DNA of 58,382 nucleotides. Origin: a virus. Below are positions 26,233 through 36,288 of this stretch, one piece after another. The position numbers and the translations under genes are program-made. Each line of letters opens with the position of its first letter. Within the stretch, counting starts at the first letter, position 1. The stretch is taken from positions 1 through 58,382 of IMG/VR virus record IMGVR_UViG_3300036792_000539; one strand, given 5' to 3'. A model generated the notes under the pieces. The model was not told the DNA's origin. It did no database searches and saw only the letters and a list, made by a program, of their open reading frames with translations.

Positions 26233-27120
26233 TTAAATTTTCTCCCGTTCCGGGATAAAGTCTTTTTTGTTTTTCCAGACATACGGCGCCCGGAGTCCCA
26301 GCTTCCGGTAGGCGTATGCTGCCTGTCGATTGTATATGTTCTCCTGGAAGAGTGGCGTCGAATTGCCTCCCAGAGAATAGGTGAAATAGTCTTGTTTCAG
26401 CTCGAACGGGAACTTCCCTGACTTTTCCTGCTCCCGGTAATACCAATAGGTCGGGAAATAGGGCTCTTTGTGCGGGTAGAGGCTATGAGTAGCCATGGCG
26501 ATGCAAAATGCCAGCTCCTCGGTTATTGGCTGACCTGCAAATTTCACCGTCGCGCACCTCGGCGGCTGGATAAAAACGTCCCGCGCAGTGTTGAAAAACG
26601 CGTCGGAGAATTCGTTTTTTTCAAAATAGAACCATTCCGCGTAGATCTTGTAAAACTTACGGCTTTGGATTTTGTACGCCGCGGCGATGGCGTGGATATC
26701 TCCCCAGAGGCTCATATTCTGGTCCGCATGCTCATTGGTGATCGTATACCCATTGTTACAGATCGTGAAGGGCCTGCCTTCGAGCTCGTCAAAGACCGTT
26801 TCCGGATCGTTGCCCTGGATCCACAGCTGATCTCCATCGAGGGAAAGCGTCCGGTCGAACGGCGAAAGGATATCGAGATATACCCTCGGCATGAGCGGCG
26901 AGAACGTTCCATCCGCGGCAGTATAATAGAGGGGATCCAGCTCCATCACGAGGGTAAAGAGCTTTCTTTCTTCCGCATTAAGATGCCTGGCGCCGGCATG
27001 ATTGGTTAGCAGGGCGATAGGAAGCTTCCTATTCATGCAGCGGATGAGCGCGACCAGAACGGCCGCCATGCGACCGTAATTGGGATGCCCGAGGGCCAGT
27101 ATGACGATTCCTTTTTCCAT
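26233..27120 (-). CDS. Putative glycosyltransferase with DxD motif
   Basis: A 295-residue protein. The start (GIVILALGHPNYGRMAAVLV) looks like a nucleotide-sugar Rossmann segment, and D95-G-D97 in LSLDGDQLW is the metal-binding DxD of GT-A enzymes such as GT8-like families. A long aromatic C-terminal half follows (WFYFEKNEF, YFPTYWYYREQE). It sits between a tail protein and the portal with 2-3 base gaps, so it is co-expressed with virion genes. Virion glycosylation or modification of the cell surface is likely. Confidence 0.65.
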   Translation of the reverse strand: MEKGIVILALGHPNYGRMAAVLVALIRCMNRKLPIALLTNHAGARHLNAEERKLFTLVMELDPLYYTAADGTFSPLMPRVYLDILSPFDRTLSLDGDQLWIQGNDPETVFDELEGRPFTICNNGYTITNEHADQNMSLWGDIHAIAAAYKIQSRKFYKIYAEWFYFEKNEFSDAFFNTARDVFIQPPRCATVKFAGQPITEELAFCIAMATHSLYPHKEPYFPTYWYYREQEKSGKFPFELKQDYFTYSLGGNSTPLFQENIYNRQAAYAYRKLGLRAPYVWKNKKDFIPEREKI

Positions 27121-27121
27121 G

Positions 27122-29017
27122 TTAACTCAAATAGGCGTTTCCCCCGAACTCGTTGGCCTCGTTCAGGGTGATATAAAATGCCCCTCCGCCCTGCGAAAAA
27201 GCAGCCGGTGGATAACCTGGTGTTCCTGATGGCGGCGCACTGCCTGCACTGTTCCATTGGCCTAATAATGACGCGAAATTGACGGCCTCTATCAGTTTCA
27301 GCGCAATGGTCGCAGGAGTATCTCCGGCTAAAGCCACCACCGTAATCACATGGCTATACACTTCAAGCGTGAACCTATTGCCAGCCTGCACGTTGGGCCC
27401 GACTTGAAAATAGTTGGTGCTGGTCGAGCCGTTACTTCCTGTGCGTACCAGGGTAAGCGCTGGGAGTGCCTGGATCGTAAAGGGCTGGGTCGCGGGCGTT
27501 CCTTGGGCGCCGTTATCACAGATCGGGATAATTTTAGCTGAGTGGTTGCCGACCGCAAGATTATTGAGCACGATGGAAGGCGATCCTGCCTTGATCGGGG
27601 TGACGGCATTGTCGATATAGATATACCAAAGGGTCGGTGATCCGGTCGCCTGCCAACTAAGCGTGGCCTGCGTCTGTGAATTCTGCAAAAGGGTAATATT
27701 CGACACCGTGCCATCACATGGCGCAGTCCCGGTTGTTGATCCGGTAAAGGTCCCTGACCATGATCCCGTCACGGAGCCGCAGATACTTTGCAGCTGATAC
27801 TCAATTTCTGTCCCCGCAGGGAGACCAGGTATAGTATAGGTACGACCATTCAGGCCCGACACCAGGTTCCACTGCGTTGAAGATGCCAGCCGCCACTGGA
27901 GATTCCAGCTGGTCGTGAACATCCCAAAATTGACGGCAATCGTGAACGAATTATCCGTCGGCGTGGTCGAGGTTACAAAGGGCGGACAGCAGGGGATCGT
28001 GGTCTGGCTATAGCAGTTGCTATTGATATCGGAGATCGGCATCGAGATCTTCAGCTTTGCCGAAGCCACGACGATCGTATTTTCATCGATCCAGTCCGGC
28101 TTATAATCTCCCTGGATGAATAGCTCATTGCTTACCAGCCCGGTATCGGTATTGGTAAAAAGGACATGGTCGTGCTTGAGCGCGACCACAATCCGCTGAT
28201 GGAAATAATCCGTCAGTACGTCCGTATACCCCTCAAATTCCTTATTGATGCGCGCCGATGCCCGCCTCATTTTCCCATTTGATTTGGTATAGACCTGTTC
28301 GACAATCGGATAAATGGGCTTGTGAAAGGTAAGCGGCAGCCGGATCGTATTAAAAAAAGCGCTTGTGGGATAGCTGAACCCATAGGCATCATCATCATTC
28401 CAGTATGCGAGGAACGTACTATAGCAGGTATCCCCTACCCGGCGGAATTTGTTGCTGAAGGCAATCACATTGCCGCTGCCATCTGCGATACCGTAGCGAA
28501 AGCAGTCGCCGATCCGGAGTAGTCCGGACATATTGGTCTGCGGATAAACGGCAAAGCCATAATCCCAGAAAGCACCGAAGGTGATTGTGCCGGTACTCGT
28601 AACGATAGAGAGCGCCGGAAAAAGACAGCAATAATCGAACTGGGTTGAAGGAATATCAGTACCAACCACGGCGCCAAGCGCCGCGAGAAAGGAAGGGAAA
28701 TCATAGGAGCCGGCTGGAATTGGCTGGCCGGCGTTCACGATGACCGGAAAAGCACTCTCCGCTACGCTAAGCCGGTATTGATAGCAGAGATTCTGCACCA
28801 TAATTCCCTGATCGAGGATCTTGTTTCCATCCGCATCACAGATCACCAGCTTTAGGCCGCTGGCCGCCGGCAGGTCACCGCTCACCTGCAGTTGGAACTG
28901 GATCCCGAAATCGTTATAGGCCGGAAGGGAGATATCCGGCTGCGGCGGACAGAGAATATCCACCGGAGGGTTGAAATCGACGAAGCTATTCGGCGGGCTA
29001 ATGATCGAGAAGCTCAT
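27122..29017 (-). CDS. Tail / baseplate protein with fibronectin-III-like domains
   Basis: A 631-residue protein. The N-terminal 330 residues form a beta-rich tail domain with paired cysteines. From about 355 two fibronectin type III-like repeats follow (TTPTDNSFTIAVNFG, TYTIPGLPAGTEIEYQLQSI; then LLQNSQTQATLSWQATG), and a Ser/Gly-rich C-terminal domain. FN3 domains on tails usually mediate weak surface contact. It overlaps the upstream gene as ATGA, so the two are translated together. Confidence 0.6.
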   Translation of the reverse strand: MSFSIISPPNSFVDFNPPVDILCPPQPDISLPAYNDFGIQFQLQVSGDLPAASGLKLVICDADGNKILDQGIMVQNLCYQYRLSVAESAFPVIVNAGQPIPAGSYDFPSFLAALGAVVGTDIPSTQFDYCCLFPALSIVTSTGTITFGAFWDYGFAVYPQTNMSGLLRIGDCFRYGIADGSGNVIAFSNKFRRVGDTCYSTFLAYWNDDDAYGFSYPTSAFFNTIRLPLTFHKPIYPIVEQVYTKSNGKMRRASARINKEFEGYTDVLTDYFHQRIVVALKHDHVLFTNTDTGLVSNELFIQGDYKPDWIDENTIVVASAKLKISMPISDINSNCYSQTTIPCCPPFVTSTTPTDNSFTIAVNFGMFTTSWNLQWRLASSTQWNLVSGLNGRTYTIPGLPAGTEIEYQLQSICGSVTGSWSGTFTGSTTGTAPCDGTVSNITLLQNSQTQATLSWQATGSPTLWYIYIDNAVTPIKAGSPSIVLNNLAVGNHSAKIIPICDNGAQGTPATQPFTIQALPALTLVRTGSNGSTSTNYFQVGPNVQAGNRFTLEVYSHVITVVALAGDTPATIALKLIEAVNFASLLGQWNSAGSAPPSGTPGYPPAAFSQGGGAFYITLNEANEFGGNAYLS

Positions 29018-31704
29018 GCGCGTTTGGGAATAAGGGTGTACTTGGCCATTCCCGCGACAGGGCTATAAGATATTTTGGATATCCATCCCTGCCGGACCTC
29101 GCTCGGGTCGCGGTAATAGGTAATCAACCCGTAAGGGTTCGCTTTGATCGCGACGAATTCATCCGCCGCCATGGGATAATCGAAGGAATCTTCTTCGAGC
29201 GCAAAAATTGGCTCGTTTCCGGGTTGGTCAGCAAAGATCTGGATGCTTAGGTTTTGAGCTTCTTTCACGTCCACCGCCTCCATCTTGCCGGTAGGATCCA
29301 GCTGCTGACCAGTTGCGAAATAGTTTCCATCGCCGGTTACAAAGACAAAGACGCTGCTCGGATCATAAGGGTTCTGGTACATGGAAAGCATCCATTTCAT
29401 CCACCGCATCATGTTGCGGAAAGGCGATAGCCGCCAGTTGTAGACTGTCGACGGGTCAACCATGAAGCAAGTGGTCTGATCTACCTCGCCGCTGGCGGTC
29501 GTAACATTTCCCTGCTCCGGTTCGAAGAGCCGCGGAGATACGCTTTTTATTACGCCCGAGAAAGCAGTTCCCGGCACAAGGGATTCTTTAACGGTCAAGA
29601 TCGAATCGCCCCCATAAAGGGTCGTCGGCGAGGTTTGGACAATATTGCGGGCGCAGGTTACGACGGTATAAGTCATTGGCGCTCCGCTCCCGATCGTTAT
29701 ACTGAACGTACCACCGACTGGAAAGACCAGGACCTGTCCGGTAATATAGATAATGTTCCCAGGCTGGAACTGAATGCTTTGACAAGTCAGCTTCATCGGT
29801 AAGACGCAGATCAGGAAGGTATCGTTATCAAACTCGCTGTCCTGGGTGGCGTCCCCGGATGCGCGCCGGCAATATTCGATCGCGTAGCCCGACGTCACAA
29901 AGTCGCAGGTCTTATCGAGGGTATTCTGGATTTGGGTGAAAGTCGAGCGGTACTGGCGTTTCGTAAGAAATTCATCCAAGCCGTCATAGGAGGAGGTTTC
30001 CCATTTCGAATAGCCGAAGTTCATCAAACTATAAAATTTCCCGCTCTTGGTCTCTTTTGTGATCTCCAGGATATTATCGAGCGTCATAAGGACCTGACTC
30101 TGGAAGAAATAATCAAACCGCTCCATCCGAAGGCGCTGCTTGCCAGGTCGCGTGGGGTCATCTTCGATGCCCAGTCCGGTGCAATGGATCGCATTCAGGG
30201 CATTAAAGACATCCTCAAAGGAAAGGGCAAAAATGTTGACATTGTTGAGTATATCCGACTGCGAAGAGTTGAAATTATCCAGATAGCCTCCTTGCGCGTT
30301 CAGGACGGCTTGGCGAGCCTGAAGGCCCCGCATGATCAGCCCTTTCGTAAGCACTTCGAACGCTCCTTCACCGTCAGTAGCTGCCGCATATGGCTGGCTG
30401 TCTATACGCCCGAAATAATCTGAGACGACGGAGAGCTCTGTATTGGTGATATTCTCAGCGATCCGGCTCATCGTTTCCAGGACCGGGAAAACTTTGCAAG
30501 GCGTATCCACATAAGTCGTCGGCGCCTCGCAATTGATGGAATTATTTCCGTCAAACGTGAAATTGGGCCGCGCGCCTAATCCAAACTTCCCAAAGATGAC
30601 AGCGAACATCAGGGCTTCGCCATTTTGAAGGGGATAAGCCGGATTGTTATATTCGAAATCGAAATTGACGATATCCGAAGGCCCGGAGGCTCTATAAACT
30701 GGGCTTTGCTGAATAATGGCATTGACAGACCGACTGCCATTAGAATCGTATAGATAGGAGATCAGCAAGATTTGGAAAAACCCTTCTCCCGCCGGGCCTA
30801 TGTCTGAATAGAAGCCTTTAAAAACGATATCTATGGACGGCGCCTCTACCTGGACCAGGTTGGCGATATTGATAGGAAGCAAGCGAGGCTTATACATTAG
30901 GTAAGCCCCACCGATATGGCCGAGATCATTGTATCCGCCATAGGCGATCTGGACACTGGTAATGTTCGTAGCAATGTTAATCCCGATACTCGGATATTGA
31001 ACGAAGGATTGCAAGATTTCGACCGCCCGCACATTGGTAAAAGGCGGGATGAAGTAGCCGGCACTGATGTTGGGATCGCCATGGATGAATGCCTGATCGT
31101 TATACAGGGGATAGCTGACGGGTTGAGGCCCAAAGTTCGCATCGCCGATCCCCACGCTGGTATTATCCGCTACGATCCGCTCAATGACGGTCTTGTTTTT
31201 CAGCGTGATCACCTGCCCCATGGCGCTATAGGGTGTCAATGGCGTCTTCAGGTCATAGCCTATCATATTCTCCAGGTCGACCTTTTGGTCATAGAGGTTA
31301 TTGAACTGCAAGAGCGCGGATGAGGTTTCGAGCGGCACATCGATATAGCAGAAGTCGCTGTCCACCCGCTTATATTCAGTAAAATTGAACTGGGCCTGGT
31401 AGAAGAACTGGTACTGGCAATCCGGACACTCCGGGCAATAGTATTCAATGAGCAGCTGCACATTGGCCACAATGCCAAAGCCCTCATAGGCGGTGCGCAG
31501 GATCCAATAGGCCTGATCGGTCCACTTCAGACTGGAGAACGAATAATCGAAAAAGACACCCTTCAGATCCTCATCGCGCTCAATTTCGATCGTTGCATCC
31601 GTCCATCCGGGGGGCTCATAGAGGCTGCCATCCTTTTCCGTAAGGACAGTGTTCGTCCCGCCGACGCTGGTCGTAAAATCGATCATGGTAAATCTCCAGT
31701 TCAT
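29014..31704 (-). CDS. Large tail / baseplate hub protein, 896 aa
   Basis: An 896-residue protein directly downstream of the tape measure gene (ATGA overlap). This slot normally encodes distal-tail or baseplate hub proteins. A Cys-rich motif YYCPECPDCQYQF near 88-100 looks like a small metal-binding site. The rest is beta-rich and lacks motifs I recognise. Position and size make a tail-tip role likely. Confidence 0.55.
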   Translation of the reverse strand: MNWRFTMIDFTTSVGGTNTVLTEKDGSLYEPPGWTDATIEIERDEDLKGVFFDYSFSSLKWTDQAYWILRTAYEGFGIVANVQLLIEYYCPECPDCQYQFFYQAQFNFTEYKRVDSDFCYIDVPLETSSALLQFNNLYDQKVDLENMIGYDLKTPLTPYSAMGQVITLKNKTVIERIVADNTSVGIGDANFGPQPVSYPLYNDQAFIHGDPNISAGYFIPPFTNVRAVEILQSFVQYPSIGINIATNITSVQIAYGGYNDLGHIGGAYLMYKPRLLPINIANLVQVEAPSIDIVFKGFYSDIGPAGEGFFQILLISYLYDSNGSRSVNAIIQQSPVYRASGPSDIVNFDFEYNNPAYPLQNGEALMFAVIFGKFGLGARPNFTFDGNNSINCEAPTTYVDTPCKVFPVLETMSRIAENITNTELSVVSDYFGRIDSQPYAAATDGEGAFEVLTKGLIMRGLQARQAVLNAQGGYLDNFNSSQSDILNNVNIFALSFEDVFNALNAIHCTGLGIEDDPTRPGKQRLRMERFDYFFQSQVLMTLDNILEITKETKSGKFYSLMNFGYSKWETSSYDGLDEFLTKRQYRSTFTQIQNTLDKTCDFVTSGYAIEYCRRASGDATQDSEFDNDTFLICVLPMKLTCQSIQFQPGNIIYITGQVLVFPVGGTFSITIGSGAPMTYTVVTCARNIVQTSPTTLYGGDSILTVKESLVPGTAFSGVIKSVSPRLFEPEQGNVTTASGEVDQTTCFMVDPSTVYNWRLSPFRNMMRWMKWMLSMYQNPYDPSSVFVFVTGDGNYFATGQQLDPTGKMEAVDVKEAQNLSIQIFADQPGNEPIFALEEDSFDYPMAADEFVAIKANPYGLITYYRDPSEVRQGWISKISYSPVAGMAKYTLIPKRA

Positions 31705-34700
31705 TTGCGTCGATGATACCGTTTTGAGATGGAAATCTGTCGTTCAATTCCCTTTCGGATGGCATGGACAAACCCATTTTCGTCGAAAGAAAATTCATTC
31801 ATCGGCAACTGGGAAATAGCGCCTCCCAGGTGACGGGCAACGGCGGCGCCCAGCTGGTCATAGTCGATCGCGGCGCCCCCAAAGCCTCGACGTTCCATAT
31901 CTTCCAACGGGAGGGCTGGATTTAGATCGCCGGTGAGCATGGCATTGGCAACCTCCGGCTGGATGAGTTCATTGTGGATGGCTGACAGGGCCGGGAAATA
32001 CTTCCGGTTGATATCGGCTCGGACGACCCGCTCCCCCTTGCTAAGCCGGGCAAGGATCGAATCGGAAGTAGACGTTCCCGGGCCGTCGAGCATTTCCACG
32101 CCAGCGCGGTAGGTCGGGAGCGGTGTGGATTTGATTTTTGATAGTTGAGCCGTGGTTTGCGCAATCGCGAGAGCAGTCAGGACGGCAGCCAGGATGGGAT
32201 CGTCGGCATGCTCAGCCCATATCTTCGCAATGGCCAGGAAACCATCGATTTCCGCCTGCTGCTCATCATTATTGCGCTTTTGGATATCCGCTTGACGTTC
32301 GGAGGCAATCTGCTGACGTTTAAAGGATTCATCAATAGCCGCCTTTTGGGTATTGGTCAGGAATTTTTGGTTGAGGGTAGCTTCCTTGTCCCGATCCAGA
32401 GCAGCCGTGCGGTTTATCTCCTCCTGCCTGATCTCATTGTCATTGACCGCAAAAACGGCATCCGCGATTTTCTGGGTGATCTCGATCGTAGTGTTCTGGA
32501 TCGCCTGGTAGACCTGCTTTTTGTGGGCCGCTTCGGCATTATCGATCTCATATTGCTTTTGCAGCCGCTGGTTTTCCAGCTCCAGCGACTTCTGGACGTA
32601 TTGCTCCTGGGTGATAATCTTATTTTGATAAAGGCGTTCATTTTCTTTTTCTTCATTATCAATATTTTCCAGTTCAATCTGCCGGGCCTGCTGCTGCAAC
32701 TTAAACCGCTGGTCATTGGTGGTGGTGGGACTGGCGGCCTGCCCTTGCAAGCGGGTGATCCGGATGTCATTGACGGCCCTTGAGCTATTGGTCTCATCCT
32801 CGATCTCCTTTTGCAGATAGGCTTTTCGCAAATCTGCTTCCTGCTGCAAGGCTTTGGCGTTGATCTCAGCGATCTGCGCCTGTCCTTTCTCCGTATTCCG
32901 CACCCGTTCGTCGATCGCTGCGACTTCCGCCTGGCGCTCCAGTTCGACTGCTTGCAGCTGAAGGGTATATTCCTCATGCGTGCCCCGTTGGGTGGCATCG
33001 AGCTTCGCCTGGTTGACGAGCTTAGCGCTTTCCAGCTCATCGAGATTGCGCTGGCGGATGAAATTGCGCAAGAGGGCGCTATAATCGTCCTCGAACTGCA
33101 GGCGCACCCGCTGCTGCTCCTGGATATTGTCCCGGGCAGCGAGGGTATCGACATCGCGCTTTTGGATCAACAGTTGCTTTTCCAGCTCCAGCTCTTCGTT
33201 GCTGCCTTTTTGCACAACGGCAAGCTTTCCATTGGCATAGGCCTGATAGATTGCCAGGCTACCTTTGGCCTGCTCTAGGGTATAATTATACTGCAGGTCG
33301 CGGATCTCCCGGGCGGTCTGTTCCTCAATTGCCCGCCGCTGAATGCCGGTCAGGTTGGCATCATTTAGTTCCAGCGCTTTCTTTCGGTTCAGGACGCCGA
33401 TCTCGGCATTGAGCTCCTCTTCCGTTGATTTTTTCGATAGGGCAAGGCGGATATTGGCCGCGGCGACATCGTCTTTCAGCCCTTCTTCTACAGCGTGCTT
33501 CCGGAGCTCTTCAGCTTTGGCTTCATCTGCGGCGCGGGCTTCAATTAAGGCTTTTTGGCTATTTTCTCCCGTCTCGAGCTGCTTCTGGAGGTTCTCGATT
33601 TGCGCCTTGGTATTATCGATATCGTCATTAATAGTCGATTCGCCTCTTTCACCATAGAGCCATTTGGTCAAGAACCAGCTGGACTTTTTGGAATCGAGCT
33701 CCGTTTTCAGCGAAACGAGCTTTTCCTTTAGAAAGGAAATTTGCGAAGATACATCGCCGATATTTTTTACCTCAGCCGCATAGAAACCGGCATTGTTGCC
33801 GGCAAGGGCCCGCTCCGCGGCAGCCAATTCCTTTTCCTTCTCGAGGATCTGGGTCTGGCTAACATTTTTTGCCTTTAGGACGGTAAGCTCGGCCTGGAGG
33901 TCGCGGATCCGTTCACTATTGCCTTGTACGGAGATCCGTTGATATTCCTCCAAGGCTTCCATCTGCAGCTTTTCTTCCTCGAGGAGCTTTTTCTGGGCCT
34001 CGGCCGCTTTATTGGTGTTGCTGGTAAAGGCAAAGAGGGCAGCGCCGGCGGCAACCAAAATACCAATAAGCAAAACGGCGGGATTGGCTGCCATGACGGC
34101 ATTTAACGCGGCCTGAGCGGCCGTAGCGGCATACCGGACAACAATATATTCGCTTTCGGCAGCCGCGGCCAGTTGAGTAGCTGTTGCTTGTAGCGCCGCC
34201 TGCCCCCGGGCAATCAACTGGACAGCGGCAGATTCTTTCAGCGTTACATTGTAGAGCTTCTGAATACCGTTGGCCAGCGCCATTGCGGCAAACACCCGTT
34301 GCGTCGTTTTCTCGAGTTCTTCGGACTTTTCCCCGAAAATGGCCGATGCGCCGGCGGCGGCTTCAAATGCGCCGGCGATGCCTTCTGCCCCTTCTACAAC
34401 GCCCCCTAAGTTTTTTGTTTCGCTGGCCACCCCTCCAATGTCTTCGCCTACCTTTTTGGCGCTGATCTGCAGTTCTGCCAGGCTATTTTTGACGGCCTTA
34501 TAGACCTCTGTATTATCAAGCCCTGCCTGCTTCAGCTGGACGAGTGTATTGGTATAGGCCCGCGTTTGTTGTTGAATAGTGGAGGTGCCGGCGGCCAGGG
34601 ATGCCGTCGTCTTGGCAAGGGCCCCCATTGCAATCTCGGTTGCTTTAATTTCCTCCTCCAGATCGGTAAAGGCGTCTGTGCCGGCCTGAAGCGATGCCAG

Positions 34701-35051
34701 CTTTGCCTTTGCCTGATCCAGCTGGGAGATCATCTTTCCGATCTCCGTGGATACGCCGGCGGTAGATGTCCGGAGGCTATCCAGCGCCTGTTTGCCGGCG
34801 GCCCCGACAATGCCTTTAGAGGCGTTGTTCGTAGCATTCGCCAGTCGGTCGAATTGGGAACCGGCGCCGGCGGCAGCCGTTGCTATCGCCTTGACGTTGG
34901 AGGCGGTAGCAGCTGTCGCCTTATTCAGCTCGTCGAACTGCTTGACCTGCTCTGCCGACAAGCCGCTTTTCTGCAGTTCCTGATTGGCGGTTGCCAGCTC
35001 AGAATAATCGCCGGTGAATTTAATGACGACGTTGCGGGTATCCGTGGGCAT
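31701..35051 (-). CDS. Tail tape measure protein
   Basis: An 1116-residue protein, mostly coiled coil rich in Ala, Gln, Glu and Lys (about 350-960), with hydrophobic segments near 300-345 (NPAVLLIGILVAAGAALFAF). The N-terminal Ala-rich helices are typical. The tape measure sets tail length and is ejected with DNA; at roughly 1.5 angstrom per residue this predicts a tail of about 165 nm. The gene follows the presumed tail assembly chaperones, as in most long-tailed phages. Confidence 0.9.
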   Translation of the reverse strand: MPTDTRNVVIKFTGDYSELATANQELQKSGLSAEQVKQFDELNKATAATASNVKAIATAAAGAGSQFDRLANATNNASKGIVGAAGKQALDSLRTSTAGVSTEIGKMISQLDQAKAKLASLQAGTDAFTDLEEEIKATEIAMGALAKTTASLAAGTSTIQQQTRAYTNTLVQLKQAGLDNTEVYKAVKNSLAELQISAKKVGEDIGGVASETKNLGGVVEGAEGIAGAFEAAAGASAIFGEKSEELEKTTQRVFAAMALANGIQKLYNVTLKESAAVQLIARGQAALQATATQLAAAAESEYIVVRYAATAAQAALNAVMAANPAVLLIGILVAAGAALFAFTSNTNKAAEAQKKLLEEEKLQMEALEEYQRISVQGNSERIRDLQAELTVLKAKNVSQTQILEKEKELAAAERALAGNNAGFYAAEVKNIGDVSSQISFLKEKLVSLKTELDSKKSSWFLTKWLYGERGESTINDDIDNTKAQIENLQKQLETGENSQKALIEARAADEAKAEELRKHAVEEGLKDDVAAANIRLALSKKSTEEELNAEIGVLNRKKALELNDANLTGIQRRAIEEQTAREIRDLQYNYTLEQAKGSLAIYQAYANGKLAVVQKGSNEELELEKQLLIQKRDVDTLAARDNIQEQQRVRLQFEDDYSALLRNFIRQRNLDELESAKLVNQAKLDATQRGTHEEYTLQLQAVELERQAEVAAIDERVRNTEKGQAQIAEINAKALQQEADLRKAYLQKEIEDETNSSRAVNDIRITRLQGQAASPTTTNDQRFKLQQQARQIELENIDNEEKENERLYQNKIITQEQYVQKSLELENQRLQKQYEIDNAEAAHKKQVYQAIQNTTIEITQKIADAVFAVNDNEIRQEEINRTAALDRDKEATLNQKFLTNTQKAAIDESFKRQQIASERQADIQKRNNDEQQAEIDGFLAIAKIWAEHADDPILAAVLTALAIAQTTAQLSKIKSTPLPTYRAGVEMLDGPGTSTSDSILARLSKGERVVRADINRKYFPALSAIHNELIQPEVANAMLTGDLNPALPLEDMERRGFGGAAIDYDQLGAAVARHLGGAISQLPMNEFSFDENGFVHAIRKGIERQISISKRYHRRK

Positions 35052-35373
35052 GCTTCATCTTTCGTCTATTTGCATTTTCAGTATCTATCTCCTTTTTCAT
35101 ATCGTTCAGATGGAAATAGTACTCGTATATAGAAAGGCTCATCAGTTCGATCTGCGGCGGGAGCCATTTAGCGAGGGCGATTTTCTGACGCTCTCGAGTA
35201 ATGGCAGACTGTCGGATAGCTGTGACGAAATGGTCTCCCACATCTTGTCGTTCAGCACCTTTACGACCTCCGAATAGTTCTCTAAATTCTCCTCGAAGGA
35301 ATCCAAACCCGGTATCAAATTTTTGATAGGGGTCGACAAAAAAAAACTCTTCAGCGACAGGTCCTTTTTCCAT
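35020..35373 (-). CDS. Frameshift extension of the tail assembly chaperone (candidate)
   Basis: An open frame in the -1 frame relative to the upstream 215-aa gene. It overlaps that gene's last 77 codons and runs 40 codons past its stop to the tape measure start. The unique part (LPPQIELMSLSIYEYYFHL then a charged helix) looks like real protein, while the part upstream of the overlap does not. This is the classical layout of the gpG/gpGT pair made by programmed -1 frameshifting before the tape measure gene. A canonical slippery heptamer is not evident; CAGAAAA near 35183 is the best candidate. Confidence 0.5.
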   Translation of the reverse strand: MEKGPVAEEFFFVDPYQKFDTGFGFLRGEFRELFGGRKGAERQDVGDHFVTAIRQSAITRERQKIALAKWLPPQIELMSLSIYEYYFHLNDMKKEIDTENANRRKMKHAHGYPQRRH

Positions 35374-35789
35374 CGCTCGATCTTCTTTTGTCCATAGGCA
35401 AAGTCATAGCGGTACGGGTCCTCGGTTTGATCGAAATACATGACCGCGGCGAGTTTGTATACGATCTCCGGTTCCACGATCAATCCGAGCCGGTCCTGCA
35501 AATTTTTGTTCAGGATGGAAATCCGGTAAACGTCGATCTTTTTGGGATCGGCAAGAATTTCGCGCATCGCCCTACAATGCGCCTCCAGGTATTCCCGGGT
35601 CGTGCGCATGCGCAGCTCCTCATAGAAGCTGAGGGCGGTCAGCGCGCGCTCGAATCCCATGGACAGCACATCCGGAAAATGATAATAATCGATGCCGTTA
35701 GCCGTGAAGGCCAGCTCGATCTTATGGCCCGGGCGCAGCTGATGCGCCGGCCTGCGGAAAATACTTTTCAAGATTTTTGTTAAGGTCAT
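35142..35789 (-). CDS. Putative tail assembly chaperone (gpG-like), 215 aa
   Basis: A 215-residue helical protein directly before the tape measure gene. The ATG at 35789 is preferred; the frame is open to 35843 but overlaps the upstream gene more deeply. Its natural end (SRRRSN) is basic and looks out of place, consistent with most readers ending here and a minority shifting into the overlapping frame. Chaperones in this slot coat the tape measure during tail assembly. Confidence 0.55.
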   Translation of the reverse strand: MTLTKILKSIFRRPAHQLRPGHKIELAFTANGIDYYHFPDVLSMGFERALTALSFYEELRMRTTREYLEAHCRAMREILADPKKIDVYRISILNKNLQDRLGLIVEPEIVYKLAAVMYFDQTEDPYRYDFAYGQKKIERWKKDLSLKSFFLSTPIKNLIPGLDSFEENLENYSEVVKVLNDKMWETISSQLSDSLPLLESVRKSPSLNGSRRRSN

Positions 35790-35994
35790 ATAAATAGCCG
35801 CTGGCCACAGCGGAGCCGTTTTTTTTGATGACGAAGGTCCCATGGACGGTCTGCGCGGGTCGGATCTCGAGCACCTGGTTGTTCACGCCGCGCAGAAAGC
35901 ATTTGTACAGGTTCCCGCAGGCCGTGCATTTGCTGACCGTAAAGCCGCAGCGTTCCATCAGCGTCCTGAAATTCTCCTTAGTAACCGCCTCCAT
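35722..35994 (-). CDS. Hypothetical protein, 90 aa, with Cys pair
   Basis: A 90-residue protein with C23-x2-C26 (SKCTACGNLYKC) that could help bind metal, and an Ala/Gly/Pro tail. It overlaps both neighbours (17 bases with the membrane gene upstream, 68 with the chaperone gene). No family recognised. Confidence 0.55.
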   Translation of the reverse strand: MEAVTKENFRTLMERCGFTVSKCTACGNLYKCFLRGVNNQVLEIRPAQTVHGTFVIKKNGSAVASGYLYDLNKNLEKYFPQAGASAAPGP

Positions 35995-36274
35995 GGGGAA
36001 TAAAAAATTGGTCTTTCCAGATGGCGATGAGCCAGTTTAACCCGATGACCGGTAGCATCAGCTCGATCAGGCCGCATGCCGGCCGGCCCAGCACGTAGAA
36101 TACCAGCGTCCAAAAGCCGCCCATGCAAGTCAGGCATTCAAATGCGGGCTTGTGCAGGACCTGCGGTAGGATGCGCCAGAGCCAGCGCCGGACCGGCGCC
36201 AGGATCATGCCTTCCTGGAAGCATACATATACTGCCAAGATCTTCAGCGACGTGAGGACAACCTGCTCCAGCAT
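35978..36274 (-). CDS. Membrane protein, 98 aa
   Basis: Three hydrophobic segments (about 5-22, 48-62, 68-86) and a CLTCMGGFW motif. It sits between virion genes; such small membrane proteins occur here in Bacteroidetes phages, but I do not recognise a family. Confidence 0.55.
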   Translation of the reverse strand: MLEQVVLTSLKILAVYVCFQEGMILAPVRRWLWRILPQVLHKPAFECLTCMGGFWTLVFYVLGRPACGLIELMLPVIGLNWLIAIWKDQFFIPHGGGY

Positions 36275-36288
36275 GACGGACGATTTGC

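Noticed and set aside
32145-32783. Forward open frame opposite the tape measure coiled coil
   Set aside because: The leucine-rich translation is the mirror of Gln/Glu-rich coiled-coil codons.
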